From Bacteroides sp. (lineage in GTDB: Bacteria; Bacteroidota; Bacteroidia; Bacteroidales; Bacteroidaceae), in the NCBI RefSeq assembly GCF_028690125.1, contig NZ_JAQVBV010000001.1:1-64000 (forward strand): a stretch of DNA of 64,000 bases, in the 5' to 3' direction. A program made the translations under genes and the position numbers. Under the pieces are notes generated by a model, which had not been told where the DNA came from, searched no databases, and was given only the letters and a program-made list of their open reading frames with translations. This document shows positions 25,457 to 33,694 of the stretch, piece by piece (the stretch's first letter is position 1; each line of letters begins with the position of its first letter).

Positions 25457-27291
25457 TCAGCAATATACTTTTTCTTTTCTATTTTTTGTTTCAGCGTTTT
25501 CGAGTCATTCCCCATTTCCAGTGATTTCTTCCAATACTTCAATGCGCCTTCTACATCACCAGTCATGTAATAAATATCCCCGCAATGCTCCACCACTTCG
25601 CTACTCTTTTCTCCATCACTCTTCATCGCATTATCTATATAGATACGAGCCTCAGCGTAATTCCCCTTTTCAAATAAAATCCATGCATATGTATCTAGAT
25701 AAGTAGCATTGTTCGGTTCAGCCTTCACTGTCTTGTAGCTCATTTCTTCCGCCTTGTCAAGATCACGGCGTTCCAATGATAAATAGTATGCATAATTATT
25801 CAAAGCACCTATATTCGAAGGATTGTAAACCAATGCTGAATCATAAGCGGCATAAGCCTCTGCCATTTGCTTCTTAGTGTGATACATATCTCCCATAATC
25901 GAATAGAAATCAGATACAACCTCCTTCTTAGTATCAGGAGTTATATGATCCAGTGCTTTCTTACAAATACTCACCACACTGTCTGTCTGTTCAGCTTGAT
26001 TATAAGCGATAGCAAGATAATAATAAAATTCCAATGCATCCGGAGTAGTCTCAATACCGGGCTCACATATTTTGATAATTTGTTTATAATCCTCTTTTTT
26101 TACAGCCGAGCTAATTAACATCAGACGGGCAGCCTTATTCATAGGATCCAGATCAACTACCTGCTCCAATACCGGCACAGAAGCATCTTCCATATTTTTA
26201 GATAACAGATATTGAGCATAAAGCATTGGAATCTGAGGATCATCCACATCCTGCCTCATCACTCTTTCAAACAAATTAATCACTTGAGTACTATCTTTGC
26301 CAGCTTGTTCATTTGTTACAATCACCTGACGCATTACGTTCAATTTGATATCAGAAGATACCTTCTTATTCAATAACAAGGTATCCAACTGCTGTTGGTA
26401 AAGCTCCTTCTGATCATTCTGTTGATAATAAGAAGCCATCGAAAAAAGAGCCATTGGATTATCCGGCTCTACTGCCAAAACTTTCTGGTAAGCATCATAA
26501 GCTTCCTGTTTCTTACCATTTTGGAGATACACATCTCCCAATATCACTTGATAACGTGTATCCATCGGATACTCCTGTACCAAACTTTCAATCTCCTGAA
26601 AAGCTTTCTTATCATCCTTCATCTGAAGATAAATACGAAATTTCTCCATGGACAGTTGTTCGCTCTTTCCCAACCGCTTTTCCAGACGATTCAAAGTAGC
26701 AATTACGTCGTCATACTTCTCCTGCCGTCCATAAATATCCAGAAGATTAAACAATGGGTCCTGCTTCCCGGGAAAGCGAGTTACCATCTGTTCAAGCAAC
26801 ACAACTGCTTTATCCAATTGATCCTGTTGCTGATACAAAGAGACCAGTCCCTGACTATACCAGAAATTATCAGGTGCATTGGCTACTGCTTTCTCCAAAG
26901 CAGCCTGTCCTTGAGGCAACTGACGGAGAAACATATAATATTGAGAAATTTCATAAAGTGCAGAAGCCGAATTCGGATTAATATCCAAGCAATGCTGTAA
27001 CAATCCAAAAGCTGCCGCATAGTCTTTTTTCTCTTTCAACCGGACAGCCTCAAGAAAGAAATAATCATATTTCCGCTGTTCCTCTTCCGACAGTTGCAAT
27101 GCTGAAGCATCCTTTACTTTTACTTGTTTCTTTTTATTTTTCTTCACCTTCTTCACAAGCGCATTTGTACCAATAGCAGCCTCTGATACTAAAGCAGTAC
27201 TTCCTGCTATAACACCTGCTACTTGAGAAGCCATGCAAAAGGTAGGCAATAAAGTACTAAACAATAAAAATATTATTAACTTTGTTTTCAT
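25453..27291 (-). CDS. Secreted tetratricopeptide-repeat protein
   Basis: A 612-residue protein whose start I place at the ATG at 27291, which gives a clean signal peptide (KLIIFLLFSTLLPTFCMAS); the frame is open 32 codons further upstream, but that part lies inside dut. A Lys-rich segment (KKVKKNKKKQVKVK) is followed by about ten TPR units from residue 70 to the end, such as ALYEISQYYMFLRQLPQGQAALEKA and ATYLDTYAWILFEKGNYAEA. It should act as a periplasmic scaffold for protein contacts. The start codon lies immediately after the dut stop, and its end overlaps the DUF4292 gene by four bases. Confidence 0.85.
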   Translation of the reverse strand: MKTKLIIFLLFSTLLPTFCMASQVAGVIAGSTALVSEAAIGTNALVKKVKKNKKKQVKVKDASALQLSEEEQRKYDYFFLEAVRLKEKKDYAAAFGLLQHCLDINPNSASALYEISQYYMFLRQLPQGQAALEKAVANAPDNFWYSQGLVSLYQQQDQLDKAVVLLEQMVTRFPGKQDPLFNLLDIYGRQEKYDDVIATLNRLEKRLGKSEQLSMEKFRIYLQMKDDKKAFQEIESLVQEYPMDTRYQVILGDVYLQNGKKQEAYDAYQKVLAVEPDNPMALFSMASYYQQNDQKELYQQQLDTLLLNKKVSSDIKLNVMRQVIVTNEQAGKDSTQVINLFERVMRQDVDDPQIPMLYAQYLLSKNMEDASVPVLEQVVDLDPMNKAARLMLISSAVKKEDYKQIIKICEPGIETTPDALEFYYYLAIAYNQAEQTDSVVSICKKALDHITPDTKKEVVSDFYSIMGDMYHTKKQMAEAYAAYDSALVYNPSNIGALNNYAYYLSLERRDLDKAEEMSYKTVKAEPNNATYLDTYAWILFEKGNYAEARIYIDNAMKSDGEKSSEVVEHCGDIYYMTGDVEGALKYWKKSLEMGNDSKTLKQKIEKKKYIAE

Positions 27292-27292
27292 C

Positions 27293-27727
27293 TCATTTTT
27301 TCCCTGTATGTCCGAAGCCTCCGGCTCCACGTTCTGTTTCATCCAACACCTCCACTTCTTGCCATTCGGCTTGTTCGTGCTTTGCAATCACCATCTGGGC
27401 AATACGTTCTCCATCCTCAATGACAAAAGATTCCGAAGAAAGATTGACCAAAATTATACAAATTTCTCCCCGATAGTCAGCATCAATTGTACCCGGAGAA
27501 TTGAGAACTGTAATTCCCTTCTTAATAGCCAAACCGCTACGTGGACGAATTTGCGCCTCAAACCCCTGTGGTAGAGCGACATACAAACCGGTAGGTATTA
27601 AACACCGCTGTAATGGCGCCAAAGTCATAGGTTCAGAAAGATTAGCGCGAATATCCATTCCTGCGGATAACTCAGTGGCATAGGTAGGAAGCGAATGCTT
27701 CGATTTATTAATAATTTGAACGTTCAT
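27293..27727 (-). CDS. dut: dUTP diphosphatase
   Basis: A 144-residue trimeric dUTPase that converts dUTP to dUMP and keeps uracil out of DNA. I choose the ATG at 27727 ([10 protein letters not shown]) because the family begins there; the longer frame from 27826 adds an unlikely N-terminus. All five motifs are visible: [40 protein letters not shown], and the C-terminal [10 protein letters not shown] that closes over the active site. It heads the minus-strand operon dut-TPR-DUF4292-envC-like and diverges from the dGTPase gene, putting two nucleotide-pool enzymes back to back. Confidence 0.96.
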   Translation of the reverse strand: MNVQIINKSKHSLPTYATELSAGMDIRANLSEPMTLAPLQRCLIPTGLYVALPQGFEAQIRPRSGLAIKKGITVLNSPGTIDADYRGEICIILVNLSSESFVIEDGERIAQMVIAKHEQAEWQEVEVLDETERGAGGFGHTGKK

Positions 27728-27783
27728 AAAATCACATTTACTATTTAATAGGCGAAAATACACATTTTGTACTGAAAAAGAGT

Positions 27784-27791
27784 TAAGTTTG
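27784..27791 (+). promoter_or_regulatory. Bacteroides -7 promoter element for the dGTPase gene
   Basis: TAAGTTTG matches the Bacteroides consensus TAnnTTTG and lies about 115 bases before the dGTPase start in the divergent dut/dgt gap. No TTTG stands at the ideal -33 spacing, so the call rests on the -7 box alone. Confidence 0.45.
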
Positions 27792-27904
27792 CAGTTAAAT
27801 ATTGTGCCAAAGTGCAAATACGCCAATCCTTTAATGGGTTACACTATAAATTCACACAAAAATTGGCAGATGATTTAGTACGTTGGCAGGTTAAACATTT
27901 ATTT

Positions 27905-29251
27905 ATGATGAATTGGAATCAGTTAATATCAGCAAAACGCTTCGGCATGGAAGAATTTCACTCTGAACGGCAGGAAAATCGATCGGAATTCCAACGAGAT
28001 TATGATCGCCTGATTTTTTCCGCTCCCTTCCGCCGATTACAAAATAAGACACAAGTTTTTCCATTACCTGGGAGTATTTTCGTACATAACCGGCTTACAC
28101 ATAGCCTGGAGGTATCTTGCGTAGGGCGTTCTTTAGGCAACGATGTAGCTAAAGCCATTCTTGTACGCCAACCGGAACTCCAGAATTCTTATCTTCCCGA
28201 AATTGGGTCTATTGTATCTGCAGCCTGTCTTGCACACGACCTCGGCAATCCTCCATTCGGTCATTCCGGTGAGCGAGCTATTTCAACTTTTTTCTCAGAA
28301 GGTAAAGGCCAAGCATTACAAAACATACAATCAAATGGAGAGCTACTTTCTTCGATGGAATGGGAAGATTTAACACATTTCGAAGGAAATGCCAATGCGT
28401 TCCGTCTGCTGACTCACCAATTTGAAGGACGTCGGAAAGGAGGCTTTGCAATGACCTATACAACACTTGCTTCTATTGTAAAATACCCCTTTTCATCGAG
28501 CCTTGCAGGTAAAAAATCTAAGTTTGGTTTTTTCGTAAGCGAAGAGATGAGTTTTCAAAAGATAGCCATGGAGTTAGGTCTTACCCAGCTCAACGATCAT
28601 CCATTGAAGTACGCACGCCATCCTTTAGTTTATTTGGTAGAAGCAGCCGACGACATTTGTTACCAAATGATGGATATAGAAGACGCCCATAAATTAAAAA
28701 TCCTGACTACTGAAGAGACTAAAGACCTCTTAATGTCTTATTTTAGTGAAAACCGTAAAGAACATATCCGAAAAACGTTTCATATCGTCAGTGATACCAA
28801 TGAGCAAATTGCTTATTTGCGTTCTTCGGTTATCGGATTATTAATACGCGAGTGTACTCGTGCATTCCTTGATCACGAAAATGAAATTCTGGAAGGTAAA
28901 TTCGAAGGAACACTTATCAAACACATTTCCGAATGCCCGGCAATAGCCTACAAGCATTGCTCAGATGTTTCTTTAAAGAAAATTTATCGTTCAAAAGATG
29001 TACTGGATATCGAGTTGGCAGGTTTTCGCGTTATCAGTACCTTACTCGAACTTATGATAGATGCAGTGACTTCACCGGAAAAAGCATATTCACAATTACT
29101 GATTAACCGAGTTTCCGGTCAATACAATATAAAAGCGCCTGGACTCTACGAAAGAGTACAGGCAGTACTTGATTATATTTCCGGAATGACCGATGTCTTT
29201 GCTCTCGACCTTTACCGCAAGATTAACGGCAACAGCCTGCCTGCGGTGTAA
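27905..29251 (+). CDS. dgt: Deoxyguanosinetriphosphate triphosphohydrolase family protein
   Basis: A dNTP triphosphohydrolase of the HD superfamily, which splits dGTP (or other dNTPs) to the nucleoside and triphosphate. I start it at the ATG at 27905 (MMNWNQLISAKRFG), giving 448 residues; the frame extends upstream to 27812 without family similarity. Metal-binding motifs are RLTHSLEVSCVGR and CLAHDLGNPPFGHSGE (the HD pair), and the DICYQMMDIEDAHKL segment carries the later catalytic Asp. The gene runs 29 bases past the stop of the convergent glsB-like gene. Confidence 0.92.
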   Translation: MMNWNQLISAKRFGMEEFHSERQENRSEFQRDYDRLIFSAPFRRLQNKTQVFPLPGSIFVHNRLTHSLEVSCVGRSLGNDVAKAILVRQPELQNSYLPEIGSIVSAACLAHDLGNPPFGHSGERAISTFFSEGKGQALQNIQSNGELLSSMEWEDLTHFEGNANAFRLLTHQFEGRRKGGFAMTYTTLASIVKYPFSSSLAGKKSKFGFFVSEEMSFQKIAMELGLTQLNDHPLKYARHPLVYLVEAADDICYQMMDIEDAHKLKILTTEETKDLLMSYFSENRKEHIRKTFHIVSDTNEQIAYLRSSVIGLLIRECTRAFLDHENEILEGKFEGTLIKHISECPAIAYKHCSDVSLKKIYRSKDVLDIELAGFRVISTLLELMIDAVTSPEKAYSQLLINRVSGQYNIKAPGLYERVQAVLDYISGMTDVFALDLYRKINGNSLPAV

Positions 29252-30236
29252 CGACCTTGGGCGTAAACACCTCTTCAGTTTCAGAAGGAGCCTTCAACGC
29301 ATCTGGATTACTTTCAATAAAGGTCTGGATGTGTCGGATTCGTTTTTCTTCTAATATTTCATCAACAGCAATCAGAATACCAGTTTCTTCCACATCACCA
29401 AATTCATAATTAACTGCTGTGCCAAACATACGCATCGTCGGACTCAAGCTCATATAAGCATTCACCAACGGCGGAATATTATATCCTAATTTACGAATTT
29501 CACAATTCAGAATTTTATAATCTTCTTTGAACATTTTCTTGCAGAATAATGCTCTCAATTCTTCTTCCGAAGTTTCCATTTTCAACGGTTCCATCGGAAA
29601 AACCAGATGATTCTTATCTCCAAAATGCTTCTGAAGAAAATGAAGAATCATATCACGCCCACGACGGTGGTAGCTAGGATACATAGTCACTTTACCAAAG
29701 AAATATTTCACATTGGGCATTACCACCGTTAAAGCTCCCAATCCATCCCACAAATTATCTAATGCAAACAAGCCTTTACTTCCTGCACGGGTAGACTGGT
29801 ATTCTAATGTTACGAAAGAGCGACCCAGTTCAATTGTCTGGGGTAGATAATCTTTTATAAATGCATCAGAGAAATGGAACATATGAGAAGTAGCCAGAAT
29901 CGGAGCACCCTTTTCATCAAAGCGAACATCAGTTCCAAGCAGATACCGATATCCTCCCAGAATCTCTTCTGCTTCAGGGTTCCATACAATCAACTGCTTA
30001 TATGGATGTTCCATCGTATCATATTCGTCAATATCCATCGACATACCGGTACCTCCACCTGCTGCACGAAAAGCAATCTCGCGCAAGCGTCCGATTTCCT
30101 TCATCACATTTGGTGCATCCTGATAAGTAATAATATAAATTTGATTATTACTTTTATTGGTCATGCGCAAGCGTCTTTCTTCTGTGAGCTCCGCTTTTAG
30201 TAGTTCTTTGCTTACCGGTTTTATAATCTCTTCCAT
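29223..30236 (-). CDS. glsB: N-acyltransferase of glycine lipid synthesis (GlsB-like; GNAT fold)
   Basis: A 337-residue relative of OlsB, which moves a 3-hydroxyacyl chain from acyl carrier protein to an amino acid amine. In B. thetaiotaomicron the GlsB protein does this on glycine to make N-acyl glycine. Family features are EIGRLREIAFRAAGGGTG, the TMEHPYKQLIVWNPEAEEILGGYRY core, and SFVTLEYQSTRAGSKGLFALDNLWDG. The gene directly upstream is the O-acyltransferase partner, 26 bases away, which supports the assignment. Glycine lipids help B. thetaiotaomicron survive stress and colonise mice. An alternative annotation is hemolysin-like GNAT protein. Confidence 0.87.
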   Translation of the reverse strand: MEEIIKPVSKELLKAELTEERRLRMTNKSNNQIYIITYQDAPNVMKEIGRLREIAFRAAGGGTGMSMDIDEYDTMEHPYKQLIVWNPEAEEILGGYRYLLGTDVRFDEKGAPILATSHMFHFSDAFIKDYLPQTIELGRSFVTLEYQSTRAGSKGLFALDNLWDGLGALTVVMPNVKYFFGKVTMYPSYHRRGRDMILHFLQKHFGDKNHLVFPMEPLKMETSEEELRALFCKKMFKEDYKILNCEIRKLGYNIPPLVNAYMSLSPTMRMFGTAVNYEFGDVEETGILIAVDEILEEKRIRHIQTFIESNPDALKAPSETEEVFTPKVVTPQAGCCR

Positions 30237-30262
30237 ATTCTTTGCTATAGTTATTCTATAAG

Positions 30263-31081
30263 TTACAATTTATATACGATGTCCTTCACATACTCAGCCC
30301 ATTGCGCAGGGGTCTTCGATTTATCAAATGTTTGCCAAGGAATCGGCTTACCAATTGTTATCGTGAAGGTTTTATGACGATTCTTAAACATCTCATCCGC
30401 CAAATACAGCATAGCGATATTAAACTTAATTCCCAATATTTTACAAGCATTTGCCAGATTGTAAAAAAAATCAGAATTCCGACCTTCAAAATGAACAGGC
30501 ACCACATCACGTTTTGCTTGTACACTCTTTACAACAAACGTTTTTTTCCACTCCAAATCACGAATAACACCATTCTGACGACGTGAACAAAGTCCGGCAG
30601 GAAACATGATAAGCTGATCATCTGATTGAAACCCGGCTTCAACCATCTTTGGAAAGTCTTTAGCCTGCTTTCCTGTCTTATTTATAGGTATACAAAGCGG
30701 TGCCAAACCACGCAAGTTCATCAATAAATCATTGACCAGATATTTCACCTTTCCATTGTAATGACTTCCTAATACGTAGCCAAGTGCTACACCATCCTGC
30801 CCTCCCAATGGGTGATTACACACAAAAGTATATAAACCTTCTTCAGGAAGGTTTTCAGCACCTTTTACCTCCACCTTAGCATCGAGAAAATCAAGAGATG
30901 CCTCGAGAAAATCTACTCCTAATTTATCCTTCGACTCATTAAGGAATACATTTAATTCCTCCTGATGAACGATTCTCTTTAAATAGGAGATTACGAACTT
31001 AGGAATGTACTTATACTGCTTCGGAGCTTTCGTCCGGAGTATCTTATCGACATCAATTAAAAACAAAGAGTCATCAGTCAT
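30263..31081 (-). CDS. glsA: Acyltransferase of glycine lipid synthesis (GlsA-like; PlsC fold)
   Basis: A 272-residue membrane-associated acyltransferase. I start it at the ATG at 31081 (MTDDSLFLIDVDKIL); the longer frame from 31192 is unlike the family. The PlsC motif normally HX4D appears as NHPLGGQDG, with the acceptor motif FPAGLCSRR further on and the conserved LGSHYNGKVKYLVNDLLMNL between. GlsA adds the second acyl chain to N-acyl glycine in B. thetaiotaomicron, and OlsA does so for ornithine lipids. Operon with the GlsB-like gene downstream; divergent from an ECF sigma gene. Confidence 0.86.
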   Translation of the reverse strand: MTDDSLFLIDVDKILRTKAPKQYKYIPKFVISYLKRIVHQEELNVFLNESKDKLGVDFLEASLDFLDAKVEVKGAENLPEEGLYTFVCNHPLGGQDGVALGYVLGSHYNGKVKYLVNDLLMNLRGLAPLCIPINKTGKQAKDFPKMVEAGFQSDDQLIMFPAGLCSRRQNGVIRDLEWKKTFVVKSVQAKRDVVPVHFEGRNSDFFYNLANACKILGIKFNIAMLYLADEMFKNRHKTFTITIGKPIPWQTFDKSKTPAQWAEYVKDIVYKL

Positions 31082-31213
31082 TCTTTTCAAATAAAAATGA
31101 TGGCACAAAATTAACGGTTCTTTTTTATTAATCGCAATAATTTGATAGAAAATGTAGAATTCAGCTTCAGAAGCTAAAAAAAGACCACCCAAAAACTATC
31201 AAATATAACCTAA

Positions 31214-31233
31214 AATCTATCAGATGATAGATT
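31214..31233. promoter_or_regulatory. Perfect palindrome in the glsA / sigma factor divergent gap
   Basis: AATCTATCAGATGATAGATT has two perfect 9-bp arms around GA. It lies roughly midway between the glsA start (31081, minus) and the ECF sigma start (31339, plus), a natural place for an operator serving both genes. No binding protein can be named; the rest of the 257-base gap shows only AT-rich promoter-like DNA. Confidence 0.4.
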
Positions 31234-31338
31234 CACCCCCTAAGAATGTTGAATTTACCCCTGTAAGTTTTATTGGAATCCCATAAACTTGCAACATCGA
31301 AAAAACGAAAAAATACTCACTTTTAAAAAGCAACGCAT

Positions 31339-31842
31339 ATGAAAAGTTTAAGCTTCAGAAAAGATTTAATTGGAGTACAAGATGAATTACTCCGCTTCGC
31401 ATACAAATTAACAACCGACCGTGAAGAAGCAAACGATTTGTTGCAGGAAACCTCACTAAAAGCATTAGATAATGAGGATAAATATATGCCCGACACCAAC
31501 TTTAAAGGATGGATGTATACTATAATGCGTAATATCTTTATCAATAACTATCGTAAAGTGGTCCGCGACCAAACCTTCATTGACCAGACCGATAATCTTT
31601 ACCATTTAAGCCTGCCACAAGGTGCCGGCTTCGAAAGTACAGAGAGAGCCTACGATTTGAAAGAGATGCACAGAGTAGTAAACTCACTACCCAAAGAATA
31701 TAGAGTACCATTTGCCATGCATGTTTCTGGATTCAAGTATCGTGAAATTGCAGAAAAGCTAAACCTCCCACTAGGCACTGTAAAAAGTCGTATCTTCTTT
31801 ACACGCCAGAAATTGCAGGATGAACTAAAAGACTTTCGCTAA
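31339..31842 (+). CDS. ECF-type RNA polymerase sigma factor
   Basis: A 167-residue sigma-70 family factor with region 2 (LLRFAYKLTTDREEANDLLQETSLKAL, and FKGWMYTIMRNIFINNYRK that melts the -10) and region 4 (LPKEYRVPFAMHVSGFKYREIAEKLNLPLGTVKSRI, the -35 reader). No anti-sigma (FecR or zinc finger) gene is adjacent, so it is an orphan and must be controlled by level or by a distant partner. A strong terminator follows, separating it from the dcw cluster. It may be linked to envelope stress, given its neighbours glsA/glsB, but this is inference. Confidence 0.92.
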   Translation: MKSLSFRKDLIGVQDELLRFAYKLTTDREEANDLLQETSLKALDNEDKYMPDTNFKGWMYTIMRNIFINNYRKVVRDQTFIDQTDNLYHLSLPQGAGFESTERAYDLKEMHRVVNSLPKEYRVPFAMHVSGFKYREIAEKLNLPLGTVKSRIFFTRQKLQDELKDFR

Positions 31843-31915
31843 ACCTTAACTATAACTTGTCAATTTCAGATCTTAGATTTTGTAGTACAGATTTTTAGTT
31901 GTGTTAATGACCTCC

Positions 31916-31955
31916 GGAGGCAAAAGGATAATATTTTCCTTCTTGCCTCCTTTTT
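31916..31955 (+). terminator. Intrinsic terminator after the ECF sigma gene
   Basis: GGAGGCAAAAGGA at 31916-31928 pairs with TCCTTCTTGCCTCC at 31937-31950, with one bulged base, and TTTTTATT follows. It is a typical rho-independent terminator. Confidence 0.8.
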
Positions 31956-32002
31956 ATTGGCTACTCTCCTTTTTTTATTGGACTGCATTCATTACTTGTA
32001 CG

Positions 32003-32083
32003 ACACCCGGGTGTTATACATACTGACACCCGGGTGTTGATATGTCCGACACCCGGGTGTCGGTATGCTCAACACCCGGGTGT
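32003..32083. repeat. Four perfect 12-bp palindromes at an exact 23-bp pitch
   Basis: ACACCCGGGTGT occurs at 32003, 32026, 32049 and 32072, so each copy starts exactly 23 bases after the last, with 11-base spacers that differ in sequence but tend to be AT-rich in the centre. The third copy extends to an 18-bp perfect palindrome, CCGACACCCGGGTGTCGG (32046-32063). The GC-rich cores stand out from the AT-rich gap between the sigma gene and mraZ. The array could be an operator cluster, or in RNA neighbouring copies could pair to form two stem-loops with 11-base loops. Apart from this, the sigma terminator and the mraZ control region, I see nothing in the 475-base gap. Confidence 0.9.
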
Positions 32084-32253
32084 CCGGCAAACCTCCTCTG
32101 CATTAAAAAAAAAGTTTTTCTACTTACATTTAAAATATCCATCTGCTACAAAAAATCCTTCAACTCCTACCAACAAAGCACTTCAGAAGCTTCGTTGTTT
32201 TTAGTCAAATAAGCATTTAACAATCTGTTGAAAACTTCTCAAAAAGATTTTCG

Positions 32254-32278
32254 TGGAAAGATGTGGGGAATTGTGGGG
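32254..32278 (+). promoter_or_regulatory. MraZ-type operator: three 10-bp-phased TGG boxes
   Basis: TGGAA, TGGGG and TGGGG start at 32254, 32264 and 32274, a 10-bp period. In other bacteria MraZ binds TGGGN repeats with 5-base spacers in front of its own gene, which is exactly this layout. They sit just upstream of a -7-like box and about 40-60 bases before mraZ, so they probably mediate autoregulation of the dcw cluster. Confidence 0.7.
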
Positions 32279-32285
32279 AAATTCA

Positions 32286-32293
32286 TACTTTTA
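32286..32293 (+). promoter_or_regulatory. Probable -7 element of the mraZ promoter
   Basis: TACTTTTA differs by one base from the Bacteroides TAnnTTTG consensus. The MraZ-type boxes immediately upstream would cover its -33 region. It lies 24 bases before the mraZ start codon. Confidence 0.4.
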
Positions 32294-32317
32294 CAGTCGC
32301 TTATTATAATAAGGTGA

Positions 32318-32788
32318 ATGATACGTTTTTTAGGGAATATTGAAGCCAGGGCGGATGCCAAAGGAAGAGTATTTATACCCGCTACTTTCAGAAAACAGCT
32401 ACAAGCTACTTCTGAAGAGAGGCTTATTATGCGTAAAGACGTATTCCAGGACTGTTTGGCTTTATATCCCGAAAGTGTATGGAACGAGGAACTGAACGAG
32501 CTTCGAAGCAGACTAAACAAATGGAATAGTAAACACCAATTAATTTTCAGACAATTTGTTAGCGATGTCGAAGTAGTTACTCCGGATAACAACGGACGAA
32601 TACTTATTCCCAAACGATATTTGCAAATCTGTGATATCCGTGGAGACATACGTTTTATAGGCATTGATAACAAAATAGAAATTTGGGCTAAAGAACGTAC
32701 AGAACAACCTTTTATGTCGCCCGAAGATTTCGGAGCAGCACTGGAAGAGATTATGAACATTGACAAAATAGAAGATGGAGAAAGATGA
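32318..32788 (+). CDS. mraZ: Transcriptional regulator MraZ
   Basis: A 156-residue protein made of two AbrB-like swapped-hairpin domains; it forms ring-shaped oligomers, binds upstream repeats and controls the dcw cluster. The N-terminal half starts MIRFLGNIEARADAKGRVFIP, and the second copy of the DxxGRVxIP-like motif is seen as NNGRILIPKRYL at about residues 90-101. Its stop overlaps the rsmH start by 14 bases, so the two are translationally coupled. Operator-like repeats lie just upstream. Confidence 0.95.
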   Translation: MIRFLGNIEARADAKGRVFIPATFRKQLQATSEERLIMRKDVFQDCLALYPESVWNEELNELRSRLNKWNSKHQLIFRQFVSDVEVVTPDNNGRILIPKRYLQICDIRGDIRFIGIDNKIEIWAKERTEQPFMSPEDFGAALEEIMNIDKIEDGER

Positions 32789-33689
32789 ACTGACATACCA
32801 CGTACCTGTATTGCTGAAGGAGAGCGTTAATGGAATGAATATCCGTCCGGATGGAACGTATGTAGACGTTACATTTGGTGGTGGCGGACATTCTCGTGAA
32901 ATCCTATCACGACTTGGGGAAGGAGGACAGTTATTAGGGTTTGATCAAGATGAAGATGCGGAACGCAATATCGTCAATGACACACATTTTACTTTTGTGC
33001 GTAGCAACTTTCGTTATTTGCATAACTTCCTCCGTTACCATAATATCGAACAGGTAGACGCAATTTTAGCGGACCTTGGCGTATCTTCCCACCATTTTGA
33101 TGACAGCGAACGCGGATTTTCCTTCCGTTTTGATGGAGCATTGGATATGCGTATGAATAAGCGTGACGGATTTACGGCTTCTGACGTAGTCAATACTTAC
33201 GAAGAAGAGCGTTTGGCCAATCTTTTTTATTTATATGGAGAACTGAAGAATAGTCGTAAGCTAGCATCCGTCATTGTCAAAGAAAGAAATGGAAAATCTA
33301 TCCGAACAATTGCTGAATTTCTGGAAATTATTAAACCACTTTTCGGACGCGAACGGGGAAAGAAAGAACTAGCAAAAGTTTTCCAGGCACTTCGCATTGA
33401 AGTGAATCAGGAAATGGAAGCGTTAAAAGAGATGTTATTGGCAGCAACTGAAGCGCTTAAATCCGGAGGAAGACTAGTTGTTATCACCTATCATTCATTG
33501 GAAGACCGTATGGTGAAAAACATAATGAAGACAGGAAATGTAGAAGGAAAAACAGAAACTGATTTCTTTGGAAACTTGCAAACCCCATTCCGGCTTATCA
33601 ATAACAAAGTAATTGTTCCCGATGAAATGGAAATAGAAAGAAATCCCCGTTCAAGAAGTGCGAAATTACGTATTGCTGAGAAAAAATAA
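32775..33689 (+). CDS. rsmH: 16S rRNA (cytosine-1402 N4) methyltransferase
   Basis: A 304-residue SAM-dependent methyltransferase (MraW). Motifs include HVPVLLKESVNGM, the SAM-binding VDVTFGGGGHSREIL, LADLGVSSHHFDDSERGFSFR, LDMRMN and VVITYHSLEDRMVKN. It methylates C1402 in the ribosomal decoding centre. The gene overlaps mraZ and ends 5 bases before the ftsL-like gene, so it is firmly within the dcw operon. Confidence 0.97.
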   Translation: MEKDELTYHVPVLLKESVNGMNIRPDGTYVDVTFGGGGHSREILSRLGEGGQLLGFDQDEDAERNIVNDTHFTFVRSNFRYLHNFLRYHNIEQVDAILADLGVSSHHFDDSERGFSFRFDGALDMRMNKRDGFTASDVVNTYEEERLANLFYLYGELKNSRKLASVIVKERNGKSIRTIAEFLEIIKPLFGRERGKKELAKVFQALRIEVNQEMEALKEMLLAATEALKSGGRLVVITYHSLEDRMVKNIMKTGNVEGKTETDFFGNLQTPFRLINNKVIVPDEMEIERNPRSRSAKLRIAEKK

Positions 33690-33694
33690 ACAAT

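Noticed and set aside
26395..27000. 201-residue plus-strand ORF opposite the TPR gene
   Set aside because: Leu/Ile-rich shadow of TPR coding sequence; no promoter or family.
32003..32083. Possible CRISPR array
   Set aside because: Repeats are only 12 bp and spacers 11 bp, repeats are fully palindromic, there are four copies, and no cas genes are present.
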